Source: an uncultured Tateyamaria sp.
GTDB taxonomy: Bacteria; Pseudomonadota; Alphaproteobacteria; Rhodobacterales; Rhodobacteraceae
Length of the DNA: 64,000 nucleotides
NCBI RefSeq assembly: GCF_947503705.1
Contig: NZ_CANNES010000006.1
Span: 185,886 to 249,885 of the forward strand
Direction: 5' to 3'
Shown: in pieces, positions 9,240 to 17,493 of the stretch
Layout: each line of letters begins with the position of its first letter
How positions within the stretch are numbered: position 1 is the stretch's first letter
Made by a program: the position numbers and the translations under genes
The notes under the pieces: model-generated
The model's database searches: none
Seen by the model: only the letters and a program-made list of their open reading frames with translations
Told to the model about the DNA's origin: nothing

Positions 9240-9709
9240 CCCGCAAGAACCTCATCGCGCTCGCCGCGCTTGGCTCAGCTGCATTGTTGGCGGGGGCGTT
9301 CCTGTTTCAGGCCCTGGGCTATGCCCCGTGCAAGATGTGCCTCTGGCAGCGCTACCCCCACGCAGTTGCCGCAGCGCTTGGCGCAATCGCATTCTTCATC
9401 CCCCTGCCCGCGATGATCCTGTCCGCCCTGATCCTGGTTGGCGCGCTCGCGGCGCTGACGACCGCAGGGATTGGCGGCTATCACATGGGCGTGGAACAAG
9501 GATGGTGGGAAGGGCCATCCACCTGCACCGCCGGTGCCATCGACAGCATTGATCCCAATGCGCTCTTTGACCAGATCATGGGCGCGCCGCTTGTGCGCTG
9601 CGACGACATCGCGTGGCAATTGGCGGGGCTCAGCATGGCAGGCTGGAACATGGTGATCTCACTGGTGCTGGCCGCAATCTGGATCACCGCGCTGCGCCGC
9701 CGCGCCTAG
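9236..9709 (+). CDS. dsbB: Disulfide bond formation protein DsbB
   Basis: A 157-residue inner-membrane protein with four predicted helices that would reoxidise periplasmic DsbA-type thiol oxidases and pass electrons to quinone. The first periplasmic loop has the redox pair in YAPCKMCLWQRYPH. The second pair is in GPSTC and LVRCDD. The start at 9236 overlaps the exoD-like stop by four bases (ATGA). A DsbA-like thioredoxin-fold protein lies elsewhere in the window at 54687. The stop codon lies in a CTAG shared with the convergent Lrp gene. Confidence 0.9.
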   Translation: MTRKNLIALAALGSAALLAGAFLFQALGYAPCKMCLWQRYPHAVAAALGAIAFFIPLPAMILSALILVGALAALTTAGIGGYHMGVEQGWWEGPSTCTAGAIDSIDPNALFDQIMGAPLVRCDDIAWQLAGLSMAGWNMVISLVLAAIWITALRRRA

Positions 9710-10131
9710 GCTGATTTCCGCGTCGACAACAGCAACGACGTTTCACTGGCCACCACGCCCTCAAGGCGGCGGATACGGAACAGAACCGCGTCAAAGCTTT
9801 CCAGCGTATCCGTCCCGATCTCCACAATCACATCCCAGCGGCCATTGGTCGAATGCACCGCGCGCAGCTCGGACATGCCATGCAACTGGCGGATGATCCG
9901 TTCGGTCCCGCCGCCCTCAATCGCGATCATCATCAACCCGCGCACCGGGTCGCGCAGCGTGTCCTCGCGCAGAACCACGGTGAAGCCCAGAATATCGCCC
10001 CGGCTGCGCAGCTTGTCGATCCGCGCCCGCACGGTGGCCCGTGACAGACCCAGTCGCGCCGACAGGTCAGATAACGAGGCACGTGCGTCATGGCGCAGGG
10101 CGGCGATCAGGGCATTGTCCGTTTTGTCCAT
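9706..10131 (-). CDS. Lrp/AsnC-family regulator, likely of the arginase operon
   Basis: A 141-residue Lrp/AsnC protein. Its N-terminal winged helix-turn-helix is typical (MDKTDNALIAALRHDARASL, then LSARLGLSRATVRARI) and is followed by the RAM/ACT-like ligand-binding domain with the HSTNGRWDVIVEIGTD core. It is divergent from the arginase-ornithine cyclodeaminase pair, and the intergenic region has an Lrp-like dyad, so it probably senses an amino acid such as arginine or ornithine and controls those genes; this is inference from position. It ends in a CTAG that also forms the stop of dsbB. Confidence 0.9.
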   Translation of the reverse strand: MDKTDNALIAALRHDARASLSDLSARLGLSRATVRARIDKLRSRGDILGFTVVLREDTLRDPVRGLMMIAIEGGGTERIIRQLHGMSELRAVHSTNGRWDVIVEIGTDTLESFDAVLFRIRRLEGVVASETSLLLSTRKSA

Positions 10132-10204
10132 TTAAATTGTCCATTTTGGTCAATGGCTTCCCGATATGCGCAATTTGGTGACTTGTCCACATCCCGCTTT
10201 GTCC
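10115..10204. promoter_or_regulatory. TTGTCC cluster and Lrp-type dyad between the Lrp and arginase genes
   Basis: TTGTCC occurs five times within 90 bases (10115, 10124, 10137, 10183, 10199), starting inside the first codons of the Lrp gene. The copy at 10137 belongs to an imperfect dyad, ATTGTCC (10136-10142), ATTTT, GGTCAAT (10148-10154), with six of seven arm positions paired. AT-centred dyads of this size fit Lrp-family operators. This is the likely control region for both divergent units. Confidence 0.5.
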
Positions 10205-10225
10205 AGAATTAAAGGGCAACGCGAC

Positions 10226-11167
10226 ATGCAGCACAGGACTCACCCGATGCCCAGCAAAGAAATCCACCTCATCGGCGCGCCCGTCGATTGCGGCAAACGC
10301 CGCCAGGGCTGCCTCATGGGCCCCGACGCCTACCGTACTGCGGGGCTGGCGGACGCCCTGCGCACTCTGGGCCACACGGTGGTGGATCAGGGCAACGTCG
10401 CACCCGACCCGTTCGAGGACGTTGCAGAACCCACAGTCTACGCCCGCGCCGAAAACATCGCCTGGACGGCGGCGCTGTCCCGCGCGGCACAATCGGCCTG
10501 CGCCACAGCCCTGCCGATCTTCATGGGGGGCGATCACGCCCTCGCGCTCGGCACCGTTCACGGGGCCGCCGCCCATGCTGCGGGGCTGAACCGCCCGCTT
10601 TTCGTGCTCTGGCTCGACGCCCACACGGATTACCACACGCCCGACACCACAGGGTCCGGCAACCTGCACGGCACGCCCATGGGCTATGTCACCGGGCGCG
10701 AAGGCTTTGACGGCTTTCCCGCTGTCACCACCCCCGTGCCGCACGAGCGTATCGCCATGCTGGGCCTGCGCTCCGTCGATGCCGAGGAACGGGCCGCCCT
10801 TGAGGCCACCGATGTGACCTATATCGACATGCGCCATATCGACGAACACGGCATCGCCAAACCGCTCGCTGCCTTTCTCGATCGGGTGGCCGCCGCAAAC
10901 GGCCTGCTGCATGTCTCGCTCGACGTCGACTTCCTCGACCCTGCCATCGCCCCCGCCGTGGGCACCACCGTCCCCGGCGGTGCGACCATCCGCGAGGGGC
11001 ACCTGGTGATGGAGATGATCTGCGACAGCGATCTCATGACCTCACTCGACCTGGTCGAGCTGAACCCCTTCCTCGACGAACGGGGGCGCACCGCTCAAGT
11101 CATGGTCGACCTGACGGCATCCGCCTTTGGCCGCCGCGTCTTTGACCGCCCCACACGCGCTTACTAA
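10226..11167 (+). CDS. rocF: Arginase (ureohydrolase family)
   Basis: Hydrolyses L-arginine to ornithine and urea, using two Mn ions. All metal-binding motifs are present: GGDHALALG, WLDAHTDYHTP and SLDVDFLDPAIAP, with the late Glu in VELNPFLDE. The protein is 306-313 residues, normal for bacterial arginase. Two starts are plausible: ATG 10226 (AAAGGG 9 bases before) and ATG 10247 (AGGA 8 bases before). It is 11 bases from ornithine cyclodeaminase, so the pair converts arginine to proline. Agmatinase is the main alternative, but the partner gene favours arginase. Confidence 0.9.
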   Translation: MQHRTHPMPSKEIHLIGAPVDCGKRRQGCLMGPDAYRTAGLADALRTLGHTVVDQGNVAPDPFEDVAEPTVYARAENIAWTAALSRAAQSACATALPIFMGGDHALALGTVHGAAAHAAGLNRPLFVLWLDAHTDYHTPDTTGSGNLHGTPMGYVTGREGFDGFPAVTTPVPHERIAMLGLRSVDAEERAALEATDVTYIDMRHIDEHGIAKPLAAFLDRVAAANGLLHVSLDVDFLDPAIAPAVGTTVPGGATIREGHLVMEMICDSDLMTSLDLVELNPFLDERGRTAQVMVDLTASAFGRRVFDRPTRAY

Positions 11168-11178
11168 AGGATCCCAGC

Positions 11179-12225
11179 ATGCAACCTTCCGACAAGGCCC
11201 TCGTGCCCTTCGTCTCTGTCGATCACATGATGCAGTTGATCCACCATGTGGGGCTCTCCGACATGTTGCGCGGGCTGGCGGGCTACATCGCCGATGACTT
11301 TGCCCGCTGGGAAAGCTTTGACAAAACGCCTCGCGTGGCCTCGCACTCCGCCGAAGGGGTGATCGAGCTGATGCCCACCTCTGACGGCGAAACCTATGGG
11401 TTCAAATACGTCAACGGCCACCCCAAGAACATGTCCGAGGGCCTGCAAACCGTCACCGCCTTTGGGCTCTTGGCCGATGTGGGCACAGGCTACCCAGTGC
11501 TGCTGACGGAAATGACGATGCTCACGGCGCTGCGCACAGCGGCAACCTCGGCGCTGGTGGCCAAGACACTGGCACCCAAAGGGGCCACCACCATGGCCAT
11601 GATCGGCAATGGAGCGCAGTCCGAATTTCAGTCGCTGGCCATGCAGGCCATCGCGGGCATCACCCATGTACGGCTCTATGACATCGACCCGGCGGCGACG
11701 GCCAAATGCGCGGCCAACCTGGCGGGCACAGGCCTGCACGTGACGGCCTGCACAACAGCCGAAGCGGCCATCGAGGGTGCTCAGATCCTGACCACCTGCA
11801 CGGCGGACAAAGCCTATGCGACGATCCTGACGGACAACATGGTGGGGGCCGGCGTGCACATCAACGCCATCGGCGGCGACTGCCCCGGCAAGACCGAGGT
11901 GGCCCCCGCCATCCTGCGGCGCGGCGACATCTTTGTGGAATACCCGCCCCAAACCCGGATCGAAGGCGACATACAGCAACTGGCCCCCGACCACCCGGTG
12001 ACCGAGTTCTGGCAAGTGCTGACGGGTGCTGCCGCAGGCCGAACCTCCGACAAACAAATCACGATCTTCGACAGCGTCGGCTTCGCGATCGAAGATTTCT
12101 CCGCCCTGCGCTACGTCCGCGATCAGATCGAAGGCACAGCCTTCTACCACCCCCTTGACCTGCTGGCCGACCCGAATGACCCAAGGGATCTGTTTGGGAT
12201 GCTGGGACGGGCCAAGGAGGCTTGA
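11179..12225 (+). CDS. ocd: Ornithine cyclodeaminase
   Basis: A 348-residue member of the OCD/mu-crystallin family that converts ornithine to proline and ammonia with NAD as a recycled cofactor. Visible family features are the substrate-binding N-terminal half with the GFKYVNGHPKN motif, the NAD-binding loop AMIGNGAQSEFQ, and the NAIGGDCPGKTE segment typical of true cyclodeaminases rather than alanine dehydrogenase homologues. It is in an operon with arginase; the AAGGA site sits at the arginase stop. Confidence 0.92.
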   Translation: MQPSDKALVPFVSVDHMMQLIHHVGLSDMLRGLAGYIADDFARWESFDKTPRVASHSAEGVIELMPTSDGETYGFKYVNGHPKNMSEGLQTVTAFGLLADVGTGYPVLLTEMTMLTALRTAATSALVAKTLAPKGATTMAMIGNGAQSEFQSLAMQAIAGITHVRLYDIDPAATAKCAANLAGTGLHVTACTTAEAAIEGAQILTTCTADKAYATILTDNMVGAGVHINAIGGDCPGKTEVAPAILRRGDIFVEYPPQTRIEGDIQQLAPDHPVTEFWQVLTGAAAGRTSDKQITIFDSVGFAIEDFSALRYVRDQIEGTAFYHPLDLLADPNDPRDLFGMLGRAKEA

Positions 12226-12510
12226 TGGATCAAATTCACAAAGCGACACGGTTAAAGCAATTCAGCCGCCAATTTCATTGAATAGCGGCTCTGCGGACAA
12301 ACCGCCAATTCGCTGCGACTGCGCAAGTGGCCGCTTTGGATGAAGAAAGCACTGTTACAATCTGTTCGGACGGTGCCCGCAACATGAACCATGCCATCGC
12401 TCAAAAACACTTAGGAAACGTATTTCATGACTTCTAAAGCTGTCTTTCCGAGATTCGGCAGTGCATGCTGGCTACAGCAGCCTAGCAAATAAATTTTGGA
12501 GAAAGACAAT

Positions 12511-12909
12511 ATGCGAAAGCGAATGAAGTCAATTGGTACCATCACCCTATTCCTCGCGTTTTCCCCCATTGCTGCGTCCGCGCAGTGCTGGGATGGCCTT
12601 GGTGCGGGCGGCGACAGGATAGACGTGACGGTATGCGATGGCTTAGCCAACAACTGCGTGGAGTTTTGCGTCAATCCGCTGACTTGGGATGCCGCTTGGA
12701 TGCAAGACTCACTGGCCCGTATTGTTTTCGCTGTTGGCAATTACGGAGTCGCAAATGATCCCAGTGTTCCAAGCCTTAGCGGGATAAGTCAAAGCGCTGT
12801 TGATGAGGTTTTTTCGAATGGTCCGATTCCCAATCAAGGTAGAACTTCGTTCAGAGGTCCCGTTGTTCTTGAGGCTGATTTCTGCCGTACTTGCGGGCCA
12901 AAACCGTGA
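12511..12909 (+). CDS. Unrecognised secreted six-cysteine protein
   Basis: A 132-residue protein with a clear signal peptide (MRKRMKSIGTITLFLAFSP, cut after ASA). The mature part has six cysteines, including NNCVEFC and DFCRTC, which suggests three disulfide bonds in the periplasm or outside the cell. I recognise no domain. GGAGAAAG lies upstream of the ATG. Base composition is clearly lower in GC than in the neighbouring genes, and it sits beside another unrecognised gene between two conserved units, so horizontal acquisition is likely. Confidence 0.65.
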   Translation: MRKRMKSIGTITLFLAFSPIAASAQCWDGLGAGGDRIDVTVCDGLANNCVEFCVNPLTWDAAWMQDSLARIVFAVGNYGVANDPSVPSLSGISQSAVDEVFSNGPIPNQGRTSFRGPVVLEADFCRTCGPKP

Positions 12910-12984
12910 GAACTGTCACGCATGGTGCTGCGCTTGGGGATGCATACGCTAGAAAGACACTGAACGACTCAATGGGGGACCGCT

Positions 12985-13482
12985 ATGCTGGATAGAACTC
13001 TATCAATTCTTGCCTTGAGTGTTTCTTTCTTCGCCTTGGCTTTCACAGGTTGGCAATCCTGGCTTACCTATGAGCACAACAGGGTATCTGTTTCTCCCAA
13101 GCTCATCGGAGCAACACATTTAAGAGCTTCCAGTGACGACTTCTTTCGTGTTGAATTAGTCAATGTCGGGCTGGGACCGGCGATAGTTCGAAACGCTTCG
13201 ATTACATTCAATGGCCAAAGCCTCGGAAAACTGGGTGCAGAAGCTTGTGAAACGTTATCGGGGTATCTTAATGTCGACGCTGCAGACCATTCATTTATGA
13301 CCTGTTGGGAGCAGGTGGTGGGCGAGAACATGTATTTGAGGGCTGGAGATAGCATTACTCTCTACAGATTTGGAGAGCGCCGTGATGGCGCCACAATTGA
13401 GTTCTCCAGCCACCCCATGACGAGTGTGAACGTCACCGCAGACTATTGTAGTTTCTATGACGTCTGCGAGAGTCTTAATTGA
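12985..13482 (+). CDS. Unrecognised membrane-anchored protein
   Basis: A 165-residue protein with one N-terminal membrane helix (ILALSVSFFALAFTGW) and a periplasmic or cytoplasmic beta-rich domain with four cysteines, two of them in the C-terminal YCSFYDVCE. The layout resembles small single-pass proteins of unknown function found in many proteobacterial accessory regions; I recognise no named family. A GGGGGA site precedes the ATG. GC content is low, like the preceding secreted gene, and the two may have arrived together. Confidence 0.6.
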   Translation: MLDRTLSILALSVSFFALAFTGWQSWLTYEHNRVSVSPKLIGATHLRASSDDFFRVELVNVGLGPAIVRNASITFNGQSLGKLGAEACETLSGYLNVDAADHSFMTCWEQVVGENMYLRAGDSITLYRFGERRDGATIEFSSHPMTSVNVTADYCSFYDVCESLN

Positions 13483-13861
13483 CATGCCCGACTTCGACAC
13501 GTTTTAGTTGCGGTTTCACGACCGGACATTCGCTGTCCTGCAGAGAGTTGGTAAGTAAGGGCTCAAAGCTGCCACTTGTTCAAAATATCGACGCGACCGA
13601 TGCTTCATGTGTCATTTCCGCAGACTGTTGCCAAAAACTGAATGCAAGCCTCCAAACGTTAACGCGCCTGCAATCGTTTGCGATCAGTTAACGTGCTCAA
13701 AACGCAAAAACGTACAGTCCCGGCGGGAAGCTGTACGTTTTGAAAAATTCAGTAGAGATTAAGCGGTTGCAGCAGCGCACAAAACGTACACTGCTCCACC
13801 TAAAATGCACAGTCTTGCCAGTGGCCCCCGGTCAAGGGCCACCGCACGCTGCGTTAACCGA
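13483..13861. other. Intergenic stretch with strong hairpin before dksA
   Basis: About 380 bases between the low-GC patch and the convergent dksA gene. I see no gene; a short frame beginning with TTG at 13479 has no supporting features. It contains the 13707-13741 hairpin and a further copy of the AAAACGTACA motif at 13781-13790, itself flanked by short AGCAG/CTGCT arms. Confidence 0.6.
13707..13741. terminator. Bidirectional hairpin with AAAACGTACAG arms
   Basis: AAAACGTACAG (13707-13717) pairs perfectly with CTGTACGTTTT (13731-13741). Inside, TCCC and GGGA continue the stem around a GGC loop, with a two-base bulge. T runs leave the stem on both strands (TTTTG on plus, TTTTTG on minus), so it can end transcription of both convergent units. 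Confidence 0.75.
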
Positions 13862-14317
13862 TCAATCGTCGCGATGCACTTTTTCGCGGCGCTCGTGACG
13901 CTCTTGCGCCTCAAGGCTCATCGTGGCGATGGGCCGTGCGTCGAGGCGTTTGAGCGAAATCGGCTCGCCCGTCACGTTGCAATATCCGTACTCGCCCTCG
14001 TCGATCCGGCGCAGCGCCGCGTCGATCTTGGCAACCAGCTTGCGCTGTCTGTCCCGGGTGCGCAGTTCCAGCGCCCGGTCAGTTTCCTCGCTGGCGCGGT
14101 CGGCCACATCCGGAATATTCCGGGTGCCGTCCTGCAACCCTTCGATGGTGTCCTTGCTGCCCGCCAGCAACTCGGACCGCCAGTCCAAGAGCTTGCGGCG
14201 AAAATACTCAACTTGCCGTTCATTCATGAACGGTTCGTCATCGGCCGGGCGATAGTCCTCCGGCAGAAACACTTCCTGTTTCATTGGCTTCCCCTCGATA
14301 TGACTGACATCAGACAT
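13862..14317 (-). CDS. dksA: RNA polymerase-binding transcription factor DksA (single-cysteine type)
   Basis: A DksA/TraR protein of 151 residues that would bind RNA polymerase through the secondary channel and mediate the stringent response with ppGpp. The N-terminal FMNERQVEYFRRKLLDW and coiled-coil tip region around DVADRASEETDRALELRTRDR are well conserved. The zinc-finger region reads YGYCNVTGEPISLKRLDARP with only one Cys and no second pair, as in other alphaproteobacterial DksA proteins. ATG 14284 (GAGGGG six bases upstream, MKQEVFLPEDYRP) is an equally good start and would give 140 residues. Confidence 0.92.
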   Translation of the reverse strand: MSDVSHIEGKPMKQEVFLPEDYRPADDEPFMNERQVEYFRRKLLDWRSELLAGSKDTIEGLQDGTRNIPDVADRASEETDRALELRTRDRQRKLVAKIDAALRRIDEGEYGYCNVTGEPISLKRLDARPIATMSLEAQERHERREKVHRDD

Positions 14318-14456
14318 GAACGATCCTCTGCACTGCCCCGATCAGTTCCCTGAGGGTGCATCTATCTGAGGCCAGAAAGATTGTCACTACACAATCCCGT
14401 CCCAGATTGGCTAAAAGCAACCGCATCAAGTCCTGACCGCAACAAGGTGAACCCAA

Positions 14457-15296
14457 ATGAAATTCCAAGGCACAGACGCCTATGTGGCAACCGACGACCT
14501 CACCATTGCGGTCAATGCCGCCGTGACCCTCGAACGGCCCCTTCTGGTCAAGGGTGAACCCGGTACGGGCAAGACAGAATTGGCCAAACAGGTCTCGCGC
14601 AGCCTTGGTTTGCGCCTCATCGAATGGAACATCAAATCCACCACCCGGGCCCAGCAGGGCCTGTATGAATATGACGCCGTGTCCCGCCTGCGCGACAGCC
14701 AGCTTGGCGAAGACAAGGTGCACGATGTTGCAAACTACATCAAAAAGGGCAAGCTGTGGGAGGCCTTTGAGGCGGGCGAAAAAGTCGTCCTTCTGATTGA
14801 CGAGATCGACAAGGCAGACATCGAATTCCCCAATGATCTGCTGCAGGAACTCGATAAGATGGAGTTCTTTGTCTACGAGACCGGCGAGACCATCAAAGCC
14901 GTCAATCGCCCCGTGGTCATCATCACCTCCAACAACGAAAAGGAACTGCCGGACGCTTTCCTGCGCCGCTGTTTCTTTCACTATATCCGCTTTCCCGACA
15001 TGGACACGCTGCGCCAGATCGTCGAGGTCCATCACCCCGGCATCAAGGAAAGCCTGCTCACGACCGCCCTCACCCAGTTCTTTGAAATCCGCGACCAGCA
15101 GGGCCTCAAGAAGAAACCATCGACTTCCGAAGTTCTCGATTGGCTCAAGCTGCTCCTGGCCGAGGATCTGAGCGCGGAAGACCTCAAGGCGGGGGGTGCA
15201 TCGTCGCTGCCGAAATTGCACGGCGCTCTGCTCAAGAACGAGCAAGACGTGCACCTCTTTGAACGGCTCGCCTTCATGGCGCGCGGTCAGCGCTAA
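14457..15296 (+). CDS. MoxR-family AAA+ ATPase
   Basis: A 279-residue AAA+ protein of the MoxR/AAA_5 group. Walker A is KGEPGTGKTE (about 32-41), Walker B is VVLLIDEIDKAD (about 110-121), sensor 1 is IITSNNEKELPD, and FLRRCFFH holds the arginine finger. MoxR ATPases act as chaperone-like maturation factors together with a VWA-domain protein; here the likely partner is at 17494-18681, three genes downstream. A gap of 171 bases separates it from the next gene, so its transcription may be separate. The substrate is unknown. Confidence 0.88.
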   Translation: MKFQGTDAYVATDDLTIAVNAAVTLERPLLVKGEPGTGKTELAKQVSRSLGLRLIEWNIKSTTRAQQGLYEYDAVSRLRDSQLGEDKVHDVANYIKKGKLWEAFEAGEKVVLLIDEIDKADIEFPNDLLQELDKMEFFVYETGETIKAVNRPVVIITSNNEKELPDAFLRRCFFHYIRFPDMDTLRQIVEVHHPGIKESLLTTALTQFFEIRDQQGLKKKPSTSEVLDWLKLLLAEDLSAEDLKAGGASSLPKLHGALLKNEQDVHLFERLAFMARGQR

Positions 15297-15467
15297 GCCC
15301 ACCCAAAAACCCGAGTCTTTTCGGTCACATTTCCGCCCATCTGCCCCGCGCCTCACCTCTGGCGCGGTAAAATGTCTTTATTTTGCCTGAAATGCTCCAT
15401 AACCTGACCTTGATGAGAGGTGAAAACACCCGCATCCAAAATGCTAAAAGGCAGGCAGGCAGTTTAA

Positions 15468-15923
15468 ATGTATGGTTCAGACGCACTTATTGTGCGCCCA
15501 CTTTCCGTGTCGGATCGCTCCGGCTGGGGTGATCTGTGGGCGGCCTATCTCGACTTTTACGGCACTTCACGGTCCCAGGACATTTTTGACATCTATTTCG
15601 ATCGCCTGCTGGGCGACGACCCGCAAGACTACAATGGCTTGGTGGCCGAACAGAACGGCACGCTTGTCGGCCTGACCCATTACCTCTTTCACCGCCATGG
15701 CTGGAACGTCGAAAACACCTGCTATTTGCAAGACCTCTATGCCACGCCCGCAGCCCGCGGCACCGGCGTGGGCCGCAAGCTGATTGAAGGGGTCTATGCC
15801 GCCGCCGAGGCCTCCGGAGTGCCAACCGTCTATTGGCTGACGCAGGATAACAACGCAGAAGCGCGCAAGCTTTACGACCGCGTCGCAACCCTCACCCCCT
15901 TCATAAAGTACCAAAAAGGATGA
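15468..15923 (+). CDS. GNAT-family N-acetyltransferase
   Basis: A 151-residue GCN5-related acetyltransferase that transfers acetyl from acetyl-CoA to an unknown amine. The acetyl-CoA pyrophosphate-binding motif A is LYATPAARGTGVGRKLIEG, followed by the YWLTQDNNAEARKLYDRVA motif B, typical of the group annotated as diamine or amino-acid acetyltransferases. Its stop overlaps the next gene in an ATGA, so it is coupled to the DUF2927 lipoprotein gene. Confidence 0.85.
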   Translation: MYGSDALIVRPLSVSDRSGWGDLWAAYLDFYGTSRSQDIFDIYFDRLLGDDPQDYNGLVAEQNGTLVGLTHYLFHRHGWNVENTCYLQDLYATPAARGTGVGRKLIEGVYAAAEASGVPTVYWLTQDNNAEARKLYDRVATLTPFIKYQKG

Positions 15924-17287
15924 GCCCGATGCGCCGCTTTGTCCTGCCCCTGGTGCTGGTGTTGAACGCCTGCGTACCCGTCACGCCCGGCGACACGCCT
16001 ACGCGCGCCCTGCCGCAATCCAGCGACCTGCCGCCGATGAAAACCTTTGGGCCCCCGCGCCCTGACCAGCCGATCAAATCGAATAACGACCTGGCGCTGG
16101 ACTTCATCGAACTCAGCTTCCAACTGGAATCCGGCCGCGACCTGCCCGTCTTCACCCGGTTCGAAGGGCCGATCTCCGTCCGCGTCACGGGCGCGCCGCC
16201 CGCCTCGCTGGGCAGTGACCTGAACCGGCTGATCTACCGGCTGCGCACCGAAGCAGGGATCGACATCCATCAAACGGCCCCGAGCAATCCCGCCAACATC
16301 ACCATTGAGGCCGTGAGCCGCGCCGACATCCGCCGCGCCCTGCCCCATGCGGCCTGTTTCGTGGTGCCCAACATCACCACCATATCGGAATACAAACCCA
16401 ACCGGCGCAGCGTACGCACCAGTTGGAGCAACCTGCGCACCCGCGAAAAACTGGCCATCTTCCTGCCCAATGACGCCAGCCCCCAAGAGGTGCGCGACTG
16501 CCTGCACGAAGAACTGGCCCAAGCGCTTGGGCCGCTCAATGACCTCTACCGGCTGCCCGACTCCGTGTTCAACGACGACAATGTGCACACGGTCCTGACG
16601 GGTTTTGATATGATGATGCTGCGGGCCTACTACGCCCCTGAACTGCGCTCCGGCATGAGCCGGGGCCAGGTGGCCAGCCGCCTGCCCGCTGTGTTCAGCC
16701 GGATCAACCCGCAAGGCGACGGACTGCGCGCCAACTACGCCACCCGGACGCCGCGCGCCTGGAGCCAGGCCATCCAGACCGCCCTTGGCCCCGGATCAAC
16801 CAACAGCCAACGCCAGCAAGCCTCCGATCAGGCGCTCCAGATCGCCCGCGCCATGGGCTGGCAAGACCACCGTCGCGCCTTTGCGCATTATGCCAAGGGG
16901 CGGCTCCTGCTGGCCTCTGATCCCAAAACGGCCCAGACCCATTTCCGCGCCGCCGATCAGTATTACGCTGCCACCCCCGGTGCCAATCTGCACCGGGCCT
17001 ATGTGGCCACCCAACTGGCCGCCTATGCAATCACCCGTGGCGACGGCGATCAGGCCATGCTGATCCTCAGCCCGCACATCGACGAGGCGGCGCAGAACGA
17101 AAACGCGGCGCTGCTGTCGACCCTTTTGCTGTTGCGCGCCGAGGCACTGGACCTGCAGGGCCGGTCCGCCGAGGCGCGCACCGTCAGGCTGGACAGCCTG
17201 GGCTGGGCACGATACGGATTTGGCCCGGACTGGGCGGTGCGGGCCAAGCTGCGGGAAATCTCTTCGCTGAACCCGCTGAATGGTTGA
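15920..17287 (+). CDS. DUF2927 lipoprotein
   Basis: A 455-residue protein with a lipoprotein signal: MRRFVLPLVLVLNACVP, lipid Cys in LNAC. The first half resembles DUF2927, with a predicted metallopeptidase-like core whose CLHEELAQALGPLND segment looks like a degenerate HExxA region. The second half is alpha-helical with tetratricopeptide-like character (around HYAKGRLLLASDPKTAQTHF). ATG 15920 overlaps the GNAT stop; ATG 15929 is an alternative. It lies between MoxR and the VWA gene, so it may belong to that assembly system, but this is inference. Confidence 0.75.
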   Translation: MSPMRRFVLPLVLVLNACVPVTPGDTPTRALPQSSDLPPMKTFGPPRPDQPIKSNNDLALDFIELSFQLESGRDLPVFTRFEGPISVRVTGAPPASLGSDLNRLIYRLRTEAGIDIHQTAPSNPANITIEAVSRADIRRALPHAACFVVPNITTISEYKPNRRSVRTSWSNLRTREKLAIFLPNDASPQEVRDCLHEELAQALGPLNDLYRLPDSVFNDDNVHTVLTGFDMMMLRAYYAPELRSGMSRGQVASRLPAVFSRINPQGDGLRANYATRTPRAWSQAIQTALGPGSTNSQRQQASDQALQIARAMGWQDHRRAFAHYAKGRLLLASDPKTAQTHFRAADQYYAATPGANLHRAYVATQLAAYAITRGDGDQAMLILSPHIDEAAQNENAALLSTLLLLRAEALDLQGRSAEARTVRLDSLGWARYGFGPDWAVRAKLREISSLNPLNG

Positions 17288-17321
17288 ACTTGCCGCCCCA
17301 AGGCTTTGAAAGGCAAGTGAA

Positions 17322-17492
17322 ATGATCGTAATTTTGGCGGCCCTTTCCGGGGCCATCATCGGCGGTATGACCGCCCGCAAACGCAGCGGCAATCGCCTCG
17401 ATATCGCCCAATACGCTGCCGGCTATGCGCTCGCCTTTACCGTGGTGGGACTGATTGCCACAGTCGTGATCGACCGCATCCTGAGCAGCTAA
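17322..17492 (+). CDS. Small 56-residue membrane protein
   Basis: ATG at 17322 (AAGGCAAG just upstream) to TAA at 17490-17492 encodes 56 residues with two hydrophobic helices (MIVILAALSGAIIGGMTA and YALAFTVVGLIATVVI) separated by a basic, polar loop (RKRSGNRLD). One base separates its stop from the ATG of the VWA gene, which argues for a real, co-translated gene. Function unknown; it may be a membrane partner of the MoxR-VWA pair. Confidence 0.75.
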   Translation: MIVILAALSGAIIGGMTARKRSGNRLDIAQYAAGYALAFTVVGLIATVVIDRILSS

Positions 17493-17493
17493 G

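Noticed and set aside
12295..13540. CGGACA and ATTCGCTG words on both sides of the low-GC patch as insertion-site repeats
   Set aside because: Only short common words match; spacing and flanks differ. I could not define a target-site duplication or element ends.
13479..13691. 70-codon frame starting with TTG after the low-GC genes
   Set aside because: Weak start overlapping the previous stop, Cys/Ser-rich translation, no ribosome site.
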